This document shows, piece by piece, positions 17,494 to 25,707 of a stretch of 64,000 nt of DNA. Numbering within the stretch: position 1 is the first letter of the stretch; each line of letters begins with the position of its first letter. This stretch comes from Clostridia bacterium (GTDB lineage: Bacteria > Bacillota > Clostridia > Oscillospirales > Acutalibacteraceae). Under the pieces are notes generated by a model. It saw only the letters and a program-made list of their open reading frames with translations. It was not told the origin of the DNA and did not search any database. The stretch is taken from contig JAKSQP010000009.1 in assembly GCA_024404025.1 (NCBI GenBank), positions 27,140-91,139 of the forward strand, read 5' to 3'. Both the position numbers and the translations under genes were made by a program.

Positions 17494-18444
17494 ATGGCAA
17501 AAATAATCGGAGAAACAATAAAAAACATTCCCTGGCAGGATAAACCGGCGGGATACAGATACCCCGTTTGGAGATATTCGGAAAATCCCATAATCACAAG
17601 AGACGATCTTTTTATGGCAAACAGCATTTTCAACTCTGCAGTTGTGCCGTTTAAGGACGGCTTTGCCGGCGTTTTCAGAGCAGACTATATGTCCAGAGAT
17701 CAGCGCCTCGTTACGGGATTCAGCAAGGATGCGATCCATTGGGAGCTTGAGGAAAAAGTCATTTTTGAAGGCTATGATCCGAGGCTCTGCCTCATTGACG
17801 GAAAATATTATCTCTCGTGGGTAAATCATACTCCTCACGGCACGACGATCGGCATCGCCTTCACGGAGGATTTCAAGGAATGGACACAGCTTGAGGATGC
17901 CTGTTATCCCGTTGCGAGAAACGGCGTGCTGTTCCCGAGAAAAATCGGCGATGAATATATGCTTCTTATCCGTCCCTGCGACAAGGGTCACACTCCCTAC
18001 GGCGATATTTTCATCATCAGAAGCAAAGATTTGACCTATTGGGGCAAAAACAGATTCGTTATGTCGCCCGTCAAAAACTGGGAAATGACAAAGGTCGGCG
18101 CAGGACCGACCCCGATTGAAACCGACGAAGGCTGGCTTCTCTTCTATCACGGCGTTATCACAAGCTGCAACGGCTTCACTTACAGCATGGGCGCTGCGAT
18201 TCTTGACAGGGATGAGCCGTGGAAGGTGCTTCACAGAGCAGACAGCTTTCTGCTTGCTCCCCACGAAATTTACGAAACAAGCGGCGATGTTCCGAATGTT
18301 GTTTTTCCCTGCGCAGCTCTTGCAGATGCCGGAACGGGCAGGATCGCAATCTATTACGGCGCCGCAGACACCTCTGTTGCCCTCGCCTTCACAACGATTG
18401 ATGAAACCGTTGATTTCATAAAGAAAAACGATCTCAGAAAATAA
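17494..18444 (+). CDS. GH130 glycoside phosphorylase/hydrolase
   Basis: 316 residues. Matches the five-bladed propeller family GH130: WRYSENPIITRDD, FRADYMSRDQRLVTGFSKDAIHW and GAGPTPIETDEGWLLFYHG are recognisable family segments. Most members phosphorolyse or hydrolyse beta-mannosides (beta-1,4-mannosyl-glucose or mannooligosaccharides). No signal peptide, so it is cytoplasmic. Preceded by GGTGATAAT and only 11 nt after the pseudokinase gene, so probably co-transcribed. The precise substrate cannot be told from this reading. A 335-codon frame on the opposite strand covers the same bases and is judged a shadow. Confidence 0.88.
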   Translation: MAKIIGETIKNIPWQDKPAGYRYPVWRYSENPIITRDDLFMANSIFNSAVVPFKDGFAGVFRADYMSRDQRLVTGFSKDAIHWELEEKVIFEGYDPRLCLIDGKYYLSWVNHTPHGTTIGIAFTEDFKEWTQLEDACYPVARNGVLFPRKIGDEYMLLIRPCDKGHTPYGDIFIIRSKDLTYWGKNRFVMSPVKNWEMTKVGAGPTPIETDEGWLLFYHGVITSCNGFTYSMGAAILDRDEPWKVLHRADSFLLAPHEIYETSGDVPNVVFPCAALADAGTGRIAIYYGAADTSVALAFTTIDETVDFIKKNDLRK

Positions 18445-18457
18445 TTTGAATTTTCTC

Positions 18458-18486
18458 TTGACAATCAGCAAATGGTTTGCTATAAT
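18458..18486 (+). promoter_or_regulatory. Consensus promoter of tRNA-Gly
   Basis: Perfect TTGACA, exactly 17 nt, perfect TATAAT, 13 nt before the mature tRNA 5' end. Confidence 0.92.
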
Positions 18487-18499
18487 TCCATTTGCAGTT

Positions 18500-18575
18500 G
18501 CGGATGTAGCTCATCTGGTAGAGCGCCACCTTGCCAAGGTGGAGGTAGCGAGTTCGAGCCTCGTCATCCGCTCCA
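18500..18575 (+). tRNA. tRNA-Gly (GCC anticodon)
   Basis: 76 nt cloverleaf. Acceptor GCGGATG pairs with CATCCGC; D arm GCTC/GAGC; anticodon stem CACCT/AGGTG around a loop with GCC; T arm with GTTCGAGCC; 3' CCA encoded. Confidence 0.95.
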
Positions 18576-18614
18576 TAAACCGTCTTTTGTCATAAACAAA
18601 AGACGGTTTTTTTA
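18576..18614 (+). terminator. Terminator of tRNA-Gly
   Basis: AAACCGTCTTTTGT pairs with ACAAAAGACGGTTT, followed by a T-run. Confidence 0.9.
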
Positions 18615-18731
18615 TTCCGGAGTAAATGTGCCGCAAAAACGGCAACCGTTCTGTGATGCTTATCAGATTTTGCATAATCAACATATTTGCCGCATTATTA
18701 TTGGCGTTTTTATACAACTTTTAAAAAAATA

Positions 18732-18761
18732 TTGACTTTAACCGGGCTGTTATGCAATAAT
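18732..18761 (+). promoter_or_regulatory. Probable promoter of the zinc-ribbon membrane protein and transporter pair
   Basis: TTGACT, 18 nt, AATAAT, about 35 nt before the start codon. Confidence 0.5.
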
Positions 18762-18795
18762 ATTATATCAATATATGAAAGGAATGAGGAGCTAT

Positions 18796-19638
18796 ATGGC
18801 GAACTGTCCCAAGTGTAATGCTCATCTCAAGATCAGCGACTGGCGGCAGCACTGCCCTCACTGCGGCGCAAACATTACCGTTTATGACCTGCAGGAAAGG
18901 CTGATGCAGGATGCCGACATCGCCGAGGTGCAGAATTACCATTTTCAGAAAAAAATCGACCGCATAAAGACTGCTTTTATCGGTTCACCTCTCGCAATCA
19001 CAAGAATCTTCACATCGCTTCTTCCCGCCGGTCCGCTTTTTCTTACTATTATTAAAGCGACCTTCTCCGGAAAACTTGCCGAAGCAAGCGGAGATATTAA
19101 TTTCATAACGATTTATAACAATTTCGATAAGCTCGGAGATGTTCTCGGCTTATTCTCGGGAAATTCCGTTTCAGACAAAATCTTTGTTGCGGCTTTCGGA
19201 ATTTTCTTCCTTTCGATCCTCGCAACCGTTGTCAGATTCGTTCTGAACGCTCTTGCCTGCTCACCCAAAGGAAAAATCAGGAACTATTCAATGGATGTAA
19301 TTCTTCTTGTTACATCAATCATTCCCGCAATTCTCATTCTCGCTATGAGCAATGACGGAGTTGTTAAGGCTTCCATCGGCATCGGCGCAATTCTCTATAT
19401 CGTTTGCCAGATAGTCAATGTTGTTATTGATGTTCTCTTCTTCAAGAAGGGATTTGAAATCAAGCATCAACAGTGCTATGTCGGCGGCATTCCCATTGAA
19501 GAATATTTTGAAATGCAAAAAACGATGTCCCGTGAAGAGATCAGAGCAGAGCAATACAAGAGACTCCAGGCTCTTCAGGACGAAAAAGAGAAAATGCTGA
19601 ACGAAAAAGCCAATTCCGAAGGAAAGGATGGTGAATAA
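18796..19638 (+). CDS. Zinc-ribbon membrane protein of unknown function
   Basis: About 280 residues from the ATG at 18796, which has GAGGAG 5 nt upstream and is preferred over an ATG seven codons earlier. The N-terminus is a zinc ribbon (CPKC at about residues 3-6 and CPHC at about 21-24). Several hydrophobic segments follow (about 65-240) and the C-terminus is charged and helical (EEIRAEQYKRLQALQDEKEKM). No family is recognised. The gene ends 2 nt before a GPH-type transporter gene, so the two are one transcript and may work together. Confidence 0.75.
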   Translation: MANCPKCNAHLKISDWRQHCPHCGANITVYDLQERLMQDADIAEVQNYHFQKKIDRIKTAFIGSPLAITRIFTSLLPAGPLFLTIIKATFSGKLAEASGDINFITIYNNFDKLGDVLGLFSGNSVSDKIFVAAFGIFFLSILATVVRFVLNALACSPKGKIRNYSMDVILLVTSIIPAILILAMSNDGVVKASIGIGAILYIVCQIVNVVIDVLFFKKGFEIKHQQCYVGGIPIEEYFEMQKTMSREEIRAEQYKRLQALQDEKEKMLNEKANSEGKDGE

Positions 19639-19640
19639 TA

Positions 19641-21155
19641 ATGTCTGAAAAAACTACCGAAGTAAGAAGCGGCGAAGAGCTTGAAAAAATCCCTCAGCTT
19701 AATCAGGCATATATGAACCGTCTTTTCTGCACAACAAAAGAAAGAATTTCGTATATTCTTTATACGGCATACGGCACGGTAGGCCTCGGAAAATACGATG
19801 TCGGCGGTGAGCTCTGGTCATACGATATGTTCAAGCTCTCCCCGAAAGCGCTTGCAAAATCAAAGGGCGTCCTCACGATTTACGATATGGTCAATGACCC
19901 GCTTTCGGCGGCAATCATTGATAACGTCCGCACCCGTTGGGGCAAATTTAAGCCCTTCCAGTATCTTTCGCTCCTTCCCGCAATCATTTTAGGCATATAT
20001 ATCTGTATGCTCCCCGTTATTGCCGATAAATTCGGAATGGATGCAGGCAGAAGACTTTTCTTCTATATGGTTTATGCCTATGCCAACGAAACAGTCGGCG
20101 CATTCTTCGGCGGCGGCGGATACATAAAGAATGTTTTCACGCCAAACCCGAATGAGCGAACGTCGCTGCTTGTAAGCGCAAAATTCGTCGGCGACCTTCT
20201 CGGCAAATTCCCTGCGCAGTTATTCGGCATTATCCTTGACCTTTATATGAACAATATCATTCATATCAACAAAACAAACCTTTATGTCGGCGGCAAATGG
20301 ATGGTATGGATCATCTCAATGGTTCCCACGATCATGTGGTATATCACCAGTAAAGAACGTGTTCCGCAGTCTGAAAAACCGCCTCAGCCCATCAAGGGTA
20401 TTCTCGCAGTTTTCAAAAACAAACCTCTTCTCATTTATACTCTCAGCGGATTCATCGACGATATCAACCTCGGTATGGGCGGCGACCTTTATTACAACGA
20501 TGTTCTTCGTTTCAACACCCTTACCACTATCGCAGGTATTCCCGGTTCTCCCGTTTCGTATTACAGCTATGCTCTCGTTCCGAAGCTTCGTAAAAAGATG
20601 TCAACAAAGGGCATCTGGTTCCTCAACAGAGGTTCAACCTTCTTCAGAGAAACCCTCTTCTTCCTTGTCGGCATAATCGGCGGCAGGAAAAAAGGTCTTT
20701 ATCTTAAGAAGATTCCCATGACTCTTGCATTTATGGTCGGTAACTGCGTTGAAATGCTCTTCTATGCATCAGGCAAGGTTATCGGTGAAGAAATAAACTA
20801 CGAAATTCTTGACTACTGTGAATGGAAAAACGGCTTCCGTGTTGAAGCAACCGTCGGCCTTATCACCGGTTATTTCACAAAGGTCAAAAATATCATTCTC
20901 AACCTCATCAACGCAAACCTTCTTGAAGACTGGGCAGGCTATAAAGCCGGCACCGAAATCGTTCCCGGCGACCAGGTCGGCTGGAGACTTTTCCTCACCG
21001 CTTTCGGTCCGAAGCTTATATTTGACGCCCTCTGTTTCATCCCCATGATTTTCTACAACATTGACCATGACACCCGTGAAAGAATGTATATCGATCTTGA
21101 ACGCTCAAGAGCTCTCAGGGCTGCAATGGAAAAAATGGAAAGAGACGCAGAATAA
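19641..21155 (+). CDS. GPH-type (glycoside-pentoside-hexuronide) MFS transporter
   Basis: 504 residues, about 12 hydrophobic segments. The family signature is seen in NDPLSAAIIDNVRTRWGKFKPFQ (about residues 90-112), the conserved D-P-x(n)-R-W-G-K-F-x-P loop of cation-coupled sugar symporters. Such proteins move glycosides with Na+ or H+. The N-terminal 40 residues are cytoplasmic and charged. It follows the zinc-ribbon membrane protein gene by 2 nt. Two strong hairpins close the transcript. The sugar is unknown; the nearby GH130 lies on a separate transcript but could be a metabolic partner. Confidence 0.82.
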   Translation: MSEKTTEVRSGEELEKIPQLNQAYMNRLFCTTKERISYILYTAYGTVGLGKYDVGGELWSYDMFKLSPKALAKSKGVLTIYDMVNDPLSAAIIDNVRTRWGKFKPFQYLSLLPAIILGIYICMLPVIADKFGMDAGRRLFFYMVYAYANETVGAFFGGGGYIKNVFTPNPNERTSLLVSAKFVGDLLGKFPAQLFGIILDLYMNNIIHINKTNLYVGGKWMVWIISMVPTIMWYITSKERVPQSEKPPQPIKGILAVFKNKPLLIYTLSGFIDDINLGMGGDLYYNDVLRFNTLTTIAGIPGSPVSYYSYALVPKLRKKMSTKGIWFLNRGSTFFRETLFFLVGIIGGRKKGLYLKKIPMTLAFMVGNCVEMLFYASGKVIGEEINYEILDYCEWKNGFRVEATVGLITGYFTKVKNIILNLINANLLEDWAGYKAGTEIVPGDQVGWRLFLTAFGPKLIFDALCFIPMIFYNIDHDTRERMYIDLERSRALRAAMEKMERDAE

Positions 21156-21171
21156 AATCAACATTCAAAAA

Positions 21172-21240
21172 CAGCGGAAAGTTCAAAACTTTCCGCTGCT
21201 TGATTTATAACCGAAAGAGCCGCCTGAAGGCGGCTCTTTT
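21172..21240. terminator. Two tandem terminator hairpins
   Basis: CAGCGGAAAGTT/AACTTTCCGCTG (21172-21198) and AAAGAGCCGCC/GGCGGCTCTTTT (21214-21240). The second has A and T flanks and can act in both directions for the converging pduL-like gene. Confidence 0.88.
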
Positions 21241-21253
21241 CAATATAATTAAA

Positions 21254-21826
21254 TCAAAGGATTTCACCCATCATACCGGGAACTGCGCCTGCTGCGTTTG
21301 ATTCATCGGTATCAATGTGCATTGCGAATGCGAACTTGGGGCTTACTCTGACTACTACATCGTCGAAAACAAGCTTTCTGCCGTTTGAATCAATCTTGAC
21401 CGAAACGATCTGCTTATCCTCAAGGCCGTATTTTTCCGCATCCTCGGGAGTTGCATGGATATGTCTTTTTGCTGCGATAACGCCGCAGTCGATTTCAATT
21501 TCGCCCTTGGGACCGACAAGCTTGCATTTTCCGCTTCCTTCGATGTCGCCGCTCTCTCTTACGGGAGCGTCAACGCCGATGCTTCTTGCATCTGTGAGCG
21601 AAAGCTCAACCTGGGTTGCGGGACGGATGGGGCCGAGAATTGAAACAGCGGGGAACTGGCTCTTTGCGCCGACAACTGCTACTCTTTCTTCGCAGGAAAA
21701 CTGTCCAGGCTGTGAAAGGTCTTTTTTCTTTGTGAGCTCATAGCCTTCTCCGAAAAGAATGTCAAGAGCTTCACGGGAAACATGCACATGACGTGCCGAT
21801 GTTTCAACGAGAACTTCTTTTTTCAT
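21254..21826 (-). CDS. pduL: Phosphate propanoyltransferase (PduL-type phosphotransacylase)
   Basis: About 190 residues. Interconverts acyl-CoA and acyl-phosphate. PduL motifs are present: VETSARHVHVSRE near the N-terminus (His zinc ligands), SQPGQFSCEERV in the middle, and CGVIAAKRHIHATPEDAEKYGL in the second half. AGGAG lies 7 nt before the ATG at 21826, so the upstream ATG is not used. No microcompartment shell gene is nearby and no encapsulation-type extension is seen, so it probably serves as a housekeeping phosphotransacetylase in acetate/propionate metabolism. Confidence 0.9.
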   Translation of the reverse strand: MKKEVLVETSARHVHVSREALDILFGEGYELTKKKDLSQPGQFSCEERVAVVGAKSQFPAVSILGPIRPATQVELSLTDARSIGVDAPVRESGDIEGSGKCKLVGPKGEIEIDCGVIAAKRHIHATPEDAEKYGLEDKQIVSVKIDSNGRKLVFDDVVVRVSPKFAFAMHIDTDESNAAGAVPGMMGEIL

Positions 21827-21849
21827 GGTAAAACTCCTTAATATCACTA

Positions 21850-21880
21850 TTAAGGCAACACCCGAAAGTGTTGCCTTAAA
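21850..21880 (-). terminator. Hairpin after the lipoprotein gene
   Basis: AAGGCAACAC pairs with GTGTTGCCTT around CCGAAA. The T-run is weak on the minus strand; it separates the lipoprotein and pduL transcripts. Confidence 0.55.
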
Positions 21881-21890
21881 AAATTACCGG

Positions 21891-22763
21891 TTAATAAGTA
21901 ACTACGTAGTTGTTGTTGGTAAGGAAGGGAAGAATTGCTCCTGCCTTGTCGAAGTTGATGGTCCAGTAAAGGAAATAATCGGCTGAAATAACATGGCCGG
22001 TTTCGATATCAACAACGATGCTTGCCTTACTTGAAGGATAGTTCATGGTAGCCGTGCCGACAAGGCTTGCTGCAACGCCGGGGATATTGTCATTGACAAC
22101 TCCGGGAAGAACTGCATTGAATGCCTTGGGAGCATGGCCCTGACCGTGCTGAACATCTGCGGTTTTGCCGTCTGAAAGAGTAACGATGGTTATATAATAT
22201 TTGCCGTCCTTCTCTTCGCAGGTGGCGGATTTAACATCAGATTCCGTGAGCTTACTTGCCCAGGTTTCACCCTCAACGGGGAATCTGCCCTGGATAGCGC
22301 TTGAGCCGTTGAATACTTCTTTGCCCTTGCTGTTCTTTGCAAGCTGATCGCCGAGGAAATTATCTGCGCCGCCGAGGAGCTTGAGAACACCGTTAAGAAT
22401 GCCGGGAAGAGTTGTGCTGCCGGCAAGAGAAATCTTTTCGTAGTTCATTGTAACGCTCTTGGCATCGGTCTTGACTCCGTTAACGGCGGTGTTAAAATAT
22501 TCAACGATTTCCGCTGTTGTTGCGGGAGCTTTTGAAGCTTCTGTTGCAGCTTCCGAAGTTGCCTCTTCCGAGGTTGCTTCTTCTGATGCTGCTTCTGATG
22601 AAGATTCTTCAACCGGAGCTGATGATTCTTCGGGAGCTGACGTGTTTTCTGCTGCTGACTCTGATTCTGCGGGCTCTGTGGGCTTCTCATCCTTTGCTCC
22701 GCAGGCTGCGAACGAAAGAACAAGTGCCATTGCCATAAGAATAGCGATAATCTTTTTTGCCAT
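21891..22763 (-). CDS. Secreted lipoprotein of unknown function
   Basis: About 290 residues from the ATG at 22763 (AAGGAGG 8 nt upstream). A lipoprotein signal peptide with lipobox LSFAAC near residue 20 is followed by a Ser/Glu/Ala-rich linker of about 60 residues and a soluble domain of about 200 residues containing YYITIVTLSDGKTADVQHGQ and IVVDIETGHVISADYFLYW. No family is recognised. Anchored on the outside of the membrane. Monocistronic with a near-consensus promoter, which suggests steady, fairly high expression. Confidence 0.75.
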   Translation of the reverse strand: MAKKIIAILMAMALVLSFAACGAKDEKPTEPAESESAAENTSAPEESSAPVEESSSEAASEEATSEEATSEAATEASKAPATTAEIVEYFNTAVNGVKTDAKSVTMNYEKISLAGSTTLPGILNGVLKLLGGADNFLGDQLAKNSKGKEVFNGSSAIQGRFPVEGETWASKLTESDVKSATCEEKDGKYYITIVTLSDGKTADVQHGQGHAPKAFNAVLPGVVNDNIPGVAASLVGTATMNYPSSKASIVVDIETGHVISADYFLYWTINFDKAGAILPFLTNNNYVVTY

Positions 22764-22828
22764 TTTGTTTTCCTCCTTGAAATTCAATTATTCCACACCT
22801 CAAACGGGCATGAAAAGACATCCTTGAA

Positions 22829-22857
22829 ATTATAATATAAATCCTACAGAATTTCAA
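22829..22857 (-). promoter_or_regulatory. Promoter of the lipoprotein gene
   Basis: Minus strand: TTGAAA, 17 nt, TATAAT. Confidence 0.75.
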
Positions 22858-22943
22858 GTATTTTATTAATTTATCATTTTTTTATCCGCAAATAAGTACC
22901 CGCAATCCGGTTATTGCTTTTTCGGCATTTTGCCGACGTTTTT

Positions 22944-23924
22944 TCAGTTATAGAACGCATCATTCGGAATTTCTCCCCCGATCGAAGCGGGATAAGCGTT
23001 AAACAGAATTTCAAATTCCGGAGCGGCTATGTTTTTCATTTTTTCGCCGGTAATGAATACGGCGCCGCTTCCGCTGACCGCCCATGCGGCTTCTTCCTGG
23101 GTCTCAAAATATTTACCTTCAATAAGAAATATCAATGACCGTGTGATATCATTAATATAGTTAGTTGAAATTTCGGCAAACTCTAAAAACTCGGAAAGGA
23201 TTTCGGGATTCGATTCGATAAAATCTTTTCTTGCAATGTAACATCCCATTGCAAGCTCCGCCTCGCTGACTTTATTCCATTCATCGGTAAGGACGATAAT
23301 ATTTTTCATTTTGTCATTTCCGGCAATAACCTTCGCCGCAAAATATCCGGGAAGAATGCAGATTTCGGCCTTTCCGTCAATTGCAAGAGAGGCAAGTTCA
23401 CTGTGGGTTGACTTATATTGAATATCAATATCCTCAATTCCGTTTTTATCGAGAATATAATTTACAATATATTCGGGCATTGCTCCCGGACAAGATGAAT
23501 AAACCGTTTTGCCTTTGAGATCCTCAAGGCTTTTGACCGATTCATCCGATGAAAGAACATAAAGCATCCCGAGCGTATTGACCGCAATCATCTGAATTCC
23601 GCCGTTTGTTTTCTTATATAATTCGGCTGCAAGATTCAACGGAACTGCGGCAATATCGGCTTCTCCTTTTTCAACAAGCGAGGCTATTTCCTGCGGATCG
23701 GAATAATATTCAACATCATAGGCGTATGAACGATCATCCTTGAATTTCAAAAGTCCCAAACCGGATGATCCGTCCTGAACGGCGACCCTTGTTTTGACCT
23801 CACGCTCATCCGAAACCGTTGTCTGCTCTTTATTTTCGCCCTGCTCCGTGCCGCAGGCTGCAAGAGAAATGAGCATTGCGGCAGCAAGCAGAACGGCATA
23901 TATTCTTATGATTTTTTTCATCAT
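22944..23924 (-). CDS. ABC transporter substrate-binding lipoprotein (NMT1/SsuA-like)
   Basis: 326 residues. Lipoprotein signal with LISLAACG lipobox at about residues 18-25. The body resembles the NMT1/ThiY/SsuA group of periplasmic-binding-type proteins: GKTVYSSCPGAMPEYIVNYILDKNGI and KAEICILPGYFAAKV are the typical first-lobe and hinge segments. Such proteins bind small organics (nitrate, sulfonates, pyrimidines). No permease or ATPase gene adjoins it, so it is an orphan binding protein here. The ligand is unknown. It has its own promoter. Confidence 0.82.
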   Translation of the reverse strand: MMKKIIRIYAVLLAAAMLISLAACGTEQGENKEQTTVSDEREVKTRVAVQDGSSGLGLLKFKDDRSYAYDVEYYSDPQEIASLVEKGEADIAAVPLNLAAELYKKTNGGIQMIAVNTLGMLYVLSSDESVKSLEDLKGKTVYSSCPGAMPEYIVNYILDKNGIEDIDIQYKSTHSELASLAIDGKAEICILPGYFAAKVIAGNDKMKNIIVLTDEWNKVSEAELAMGCYIARKDFIESNPEILSEFLEFAEISTNYINDITRSLIFLIEGKYFETQEEAAWAVSGSGAVFITGEKMKNIAAPEFEILFNAYPASIGGEIPNDAFYN

Positions 23925-23944
23925 ACAACCTCCTTAACAGAATC

Positions 23945-23973
23945 ATTATATACGATACGGACCATTTAATCAA
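23945..23973 (-). promoter_or_regulatory. Promoter of the substrate-binding protein gene
   Basis: Minus strand: TTGATT, 17 nt, TATAAT. The -35 box overlaps the last codons of the upstream gene. Confidence 0.65.
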
Positions 23974-25535
23974 TCATTGAAAATTTCTTTTTCAAAATGC
24001 AGAGCAAGAACATCCGCCGCAACCATTCGTTTTAAGAAATAACGGTTCGAGGTTTTGTCCTTTTCGGTGTGCATACAACCGTCATCATCAACGGTAACTT
24101 TCATTGCGGGCGTCAGCTTATAGAAATCGCCTTCGCCCTCAACGGCGTAATGAACGGCTGTCAGATCCCAGCTGCTTCTCTTATACGGCTCTTTACCCAT
24201 ATAAAGCTTATAGCAGTCGAAAACGGGATTGTTTTCCTTTTCGCTGTCAAATCCCGCAACAACATCATTGCCGATACCATGGTCGGAAAAAACAATGGTA
24301 TTCGTGAATTTTTCAAGAACGGTCTTTGCGGCGGCAATATCGCTTGTGATATTGAATTCCTTTCCCTCGGGAAGCTTGCCCGCCATCGAAACGATTGTTT
24401 TGACCTTTGAGTTGAAAAGTTTCGGATCTTTATCAAGAATCTTCGCAATGTTTGAAAATGTACCGACCGTAATAACGGTCACGGAATTTTTCTCCGCTTT
24501 TGAAAGCAGCTTTTTATAGAAATCAATGTCATCATCGGCTTTGCAGGCTTCCCTGACATTCTCAAAATATTTCTTCGTAACCGCCTTGTTATATCTGTCT
24601 CCGTCGGGAAGCACCTCATAGCCTGTGTGCCCGCCGACATATATCTCACCTGCCTTACAGTAATCGGCAATGGCTCTTATTACGCCGTTTGCATATTCAT
24701 TTGAGGTGCAGTTTGCGGCTCCGAGAATCTTAAAGCCATATTTTTCGGCATATTTCAGAAGCATCGCCCAGGCACCTGCGTCATCGCAGTCCGGACCCAT
24801 ATCCGTATCGAAAATAACGGCGTTTCCGCTTTCGGAAAGCGGCTGATATACGGGCTCCTCCGCTTTTTTTGATTTGATTATATATTTTATAATCCATATT
24901 ACCAATGCGGCGGCGATGAGAACTGCGGCGGCAGGAATGATTGCCTTCATCGGGATATAATCATAAATTCCGTCACCTAAAAGGGTAAAAAGTATAACTC
25001 TTGGCATAATTCCGCCGAGAGAAACCAAAATATACGGCAGGAGCTTCATTCTGACAGCTCCGAGAAAGAGGCTCACAAGGTCAATCGGAAAAACCGGAAG
25101 CACTCTCACAAAAAAGACTGCGGAATTTTTTCGGTTATCCCGGAGCGAAAGGATCTTTGCTCCGTATTTATTCTTTTCAAGCTTCTTCGTTACGAAATCA
25201 CCGCCGAGAATGATTCCGGCAAGATAAGAAACAAGAATTTCAATCAGTATTCCCGCAAAATTCACGAGCAGAGCAATAACAGGCGGAAACGCCATTCCGA
25301 CTGCAATATAAACAAGCGAAGCCGGCACAACAAAAGTGATTCCCTTTATCAGATAAACGGCAAGCACGGTCAGAACCGCGGCAAGGGTGCTTTGAGATGA
25401 TTCAACCAGCGCCCTGACATCAATGTTCTGAAGCTCTTTGAATTTCCATATAATCAGCGCAATGACCGCAGCGGCAAAAATTATTCTTGCGGCAAGCCCG
25501 ATTGCATGACTGCTTCTCTGAATTTTTTTGTTCAA
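23970..25535 (-). CDS. VTT membrane domain fused to a nucleoside hydrolase-like domain
   Basis: About 521 residues. The N-terminal 225 are a VTT/DedA-type membrane domain (hydrophobic segments; YIAVGMAFPPVIALLVNFAGI; VRVLPVFPIDLVSLFLGAVRM). After a linker the C-terminal 285 residues resemble inosine-uridine nucleoside hydrolases: DTDMGPDCDDAGAWAML is the calcium-binding Asp cluster, and ITVGTFSNIAKIL and SDHGIGNDV match later family segments. Such hydrolases split nucleosides into base and ribose. A TTG at 25535 lies 8 nt after GGAG and is favoured over the GTG at 25544. The domain pair is uncommon. Own promoter. Confidence 0.85.
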   Translation of the reverse strand: MNKKIQRSSHAIGLAARIIFAAAVIALIIWKFKELQNIDVRALVESSQSTLAAVLTVLAVYLIKGITFVVPASLVYIAVGMAFPPVIALLVNFAGILIEILVSYLAGIILGGDFVTKKLEKNKYGAKILSLRDNRKNSAVFFVRVLPVFPIDLVSLFLGAVRMKLLPYILVSLGGIMPRVILFTLLGDGIYDYIPMKAIIPAAAVLIAAALVIWIIKYIIKSKKAEEPVYQPLSESGNAVIFDTDMGPDCDDAGAWAMLLKYAEKYGFKILGAANCTSNEYANGVIRAIADYCKAGEIYVGGHTGYEVLPDGDRYNKAVTKKYFENVREACKADDDIDFYKKLLSKAEKNSVTVITVGTFSNIAKILDKDPKLFNSKVKTIVSMAGKLPEGKEFNITSDIAAAKTVLEKFTNTIVFSDHGIGNDVVAGFDSEKENNPVFDCYKLYMGKEPYKRSSWDLTAVHYAVEGEGDFYKLTPAMKVTVDDDGCMHTEKDKTSNRYFLKRMVAADVLALHFEKEIFND

Positions 25536-25567
25536 AATTATCACTCCGATTATTAGTTTCTGATATG

Positions 25568-25596
25568 ATAATACATTAAAAAACCCAACATATCAA
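25568..25596 (-). promoter_or_regulatory. Promoter of the VTT-hydrolase fusion gene
   Basis: Minus strand: TTGATA, 17 nt, TATTAT. Confidence 0.7.
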
Positions 25597-25707
25597 GAAT
25601 TTTTAACCATTTTATGAAATTTCAGTAGACACGGAACAAATTTTGTGATAGACTGTTAATCAGTGCTGTGTAAAATACAAAGTCTGACGGAAGGAGGAAT
25701 GCATTTG

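Noticed and set aside
17464..18471. A 335-codon open frame on the minus strand over the GH130 gene
   Set aside because: It lies exactly opposite a gene with clear GH130 motifs, has no family motif or ribosome site, and similar long antisense frames occur over many genes here because of codon bias.
21254..21826. PduL as part of a bacterial microcompartment operon
   Set aside because: No shell protein, aldehyde dehydrogenase or diol dehydratase gene adjoins it, and no N-terminal encapsulation-type extension is visible.
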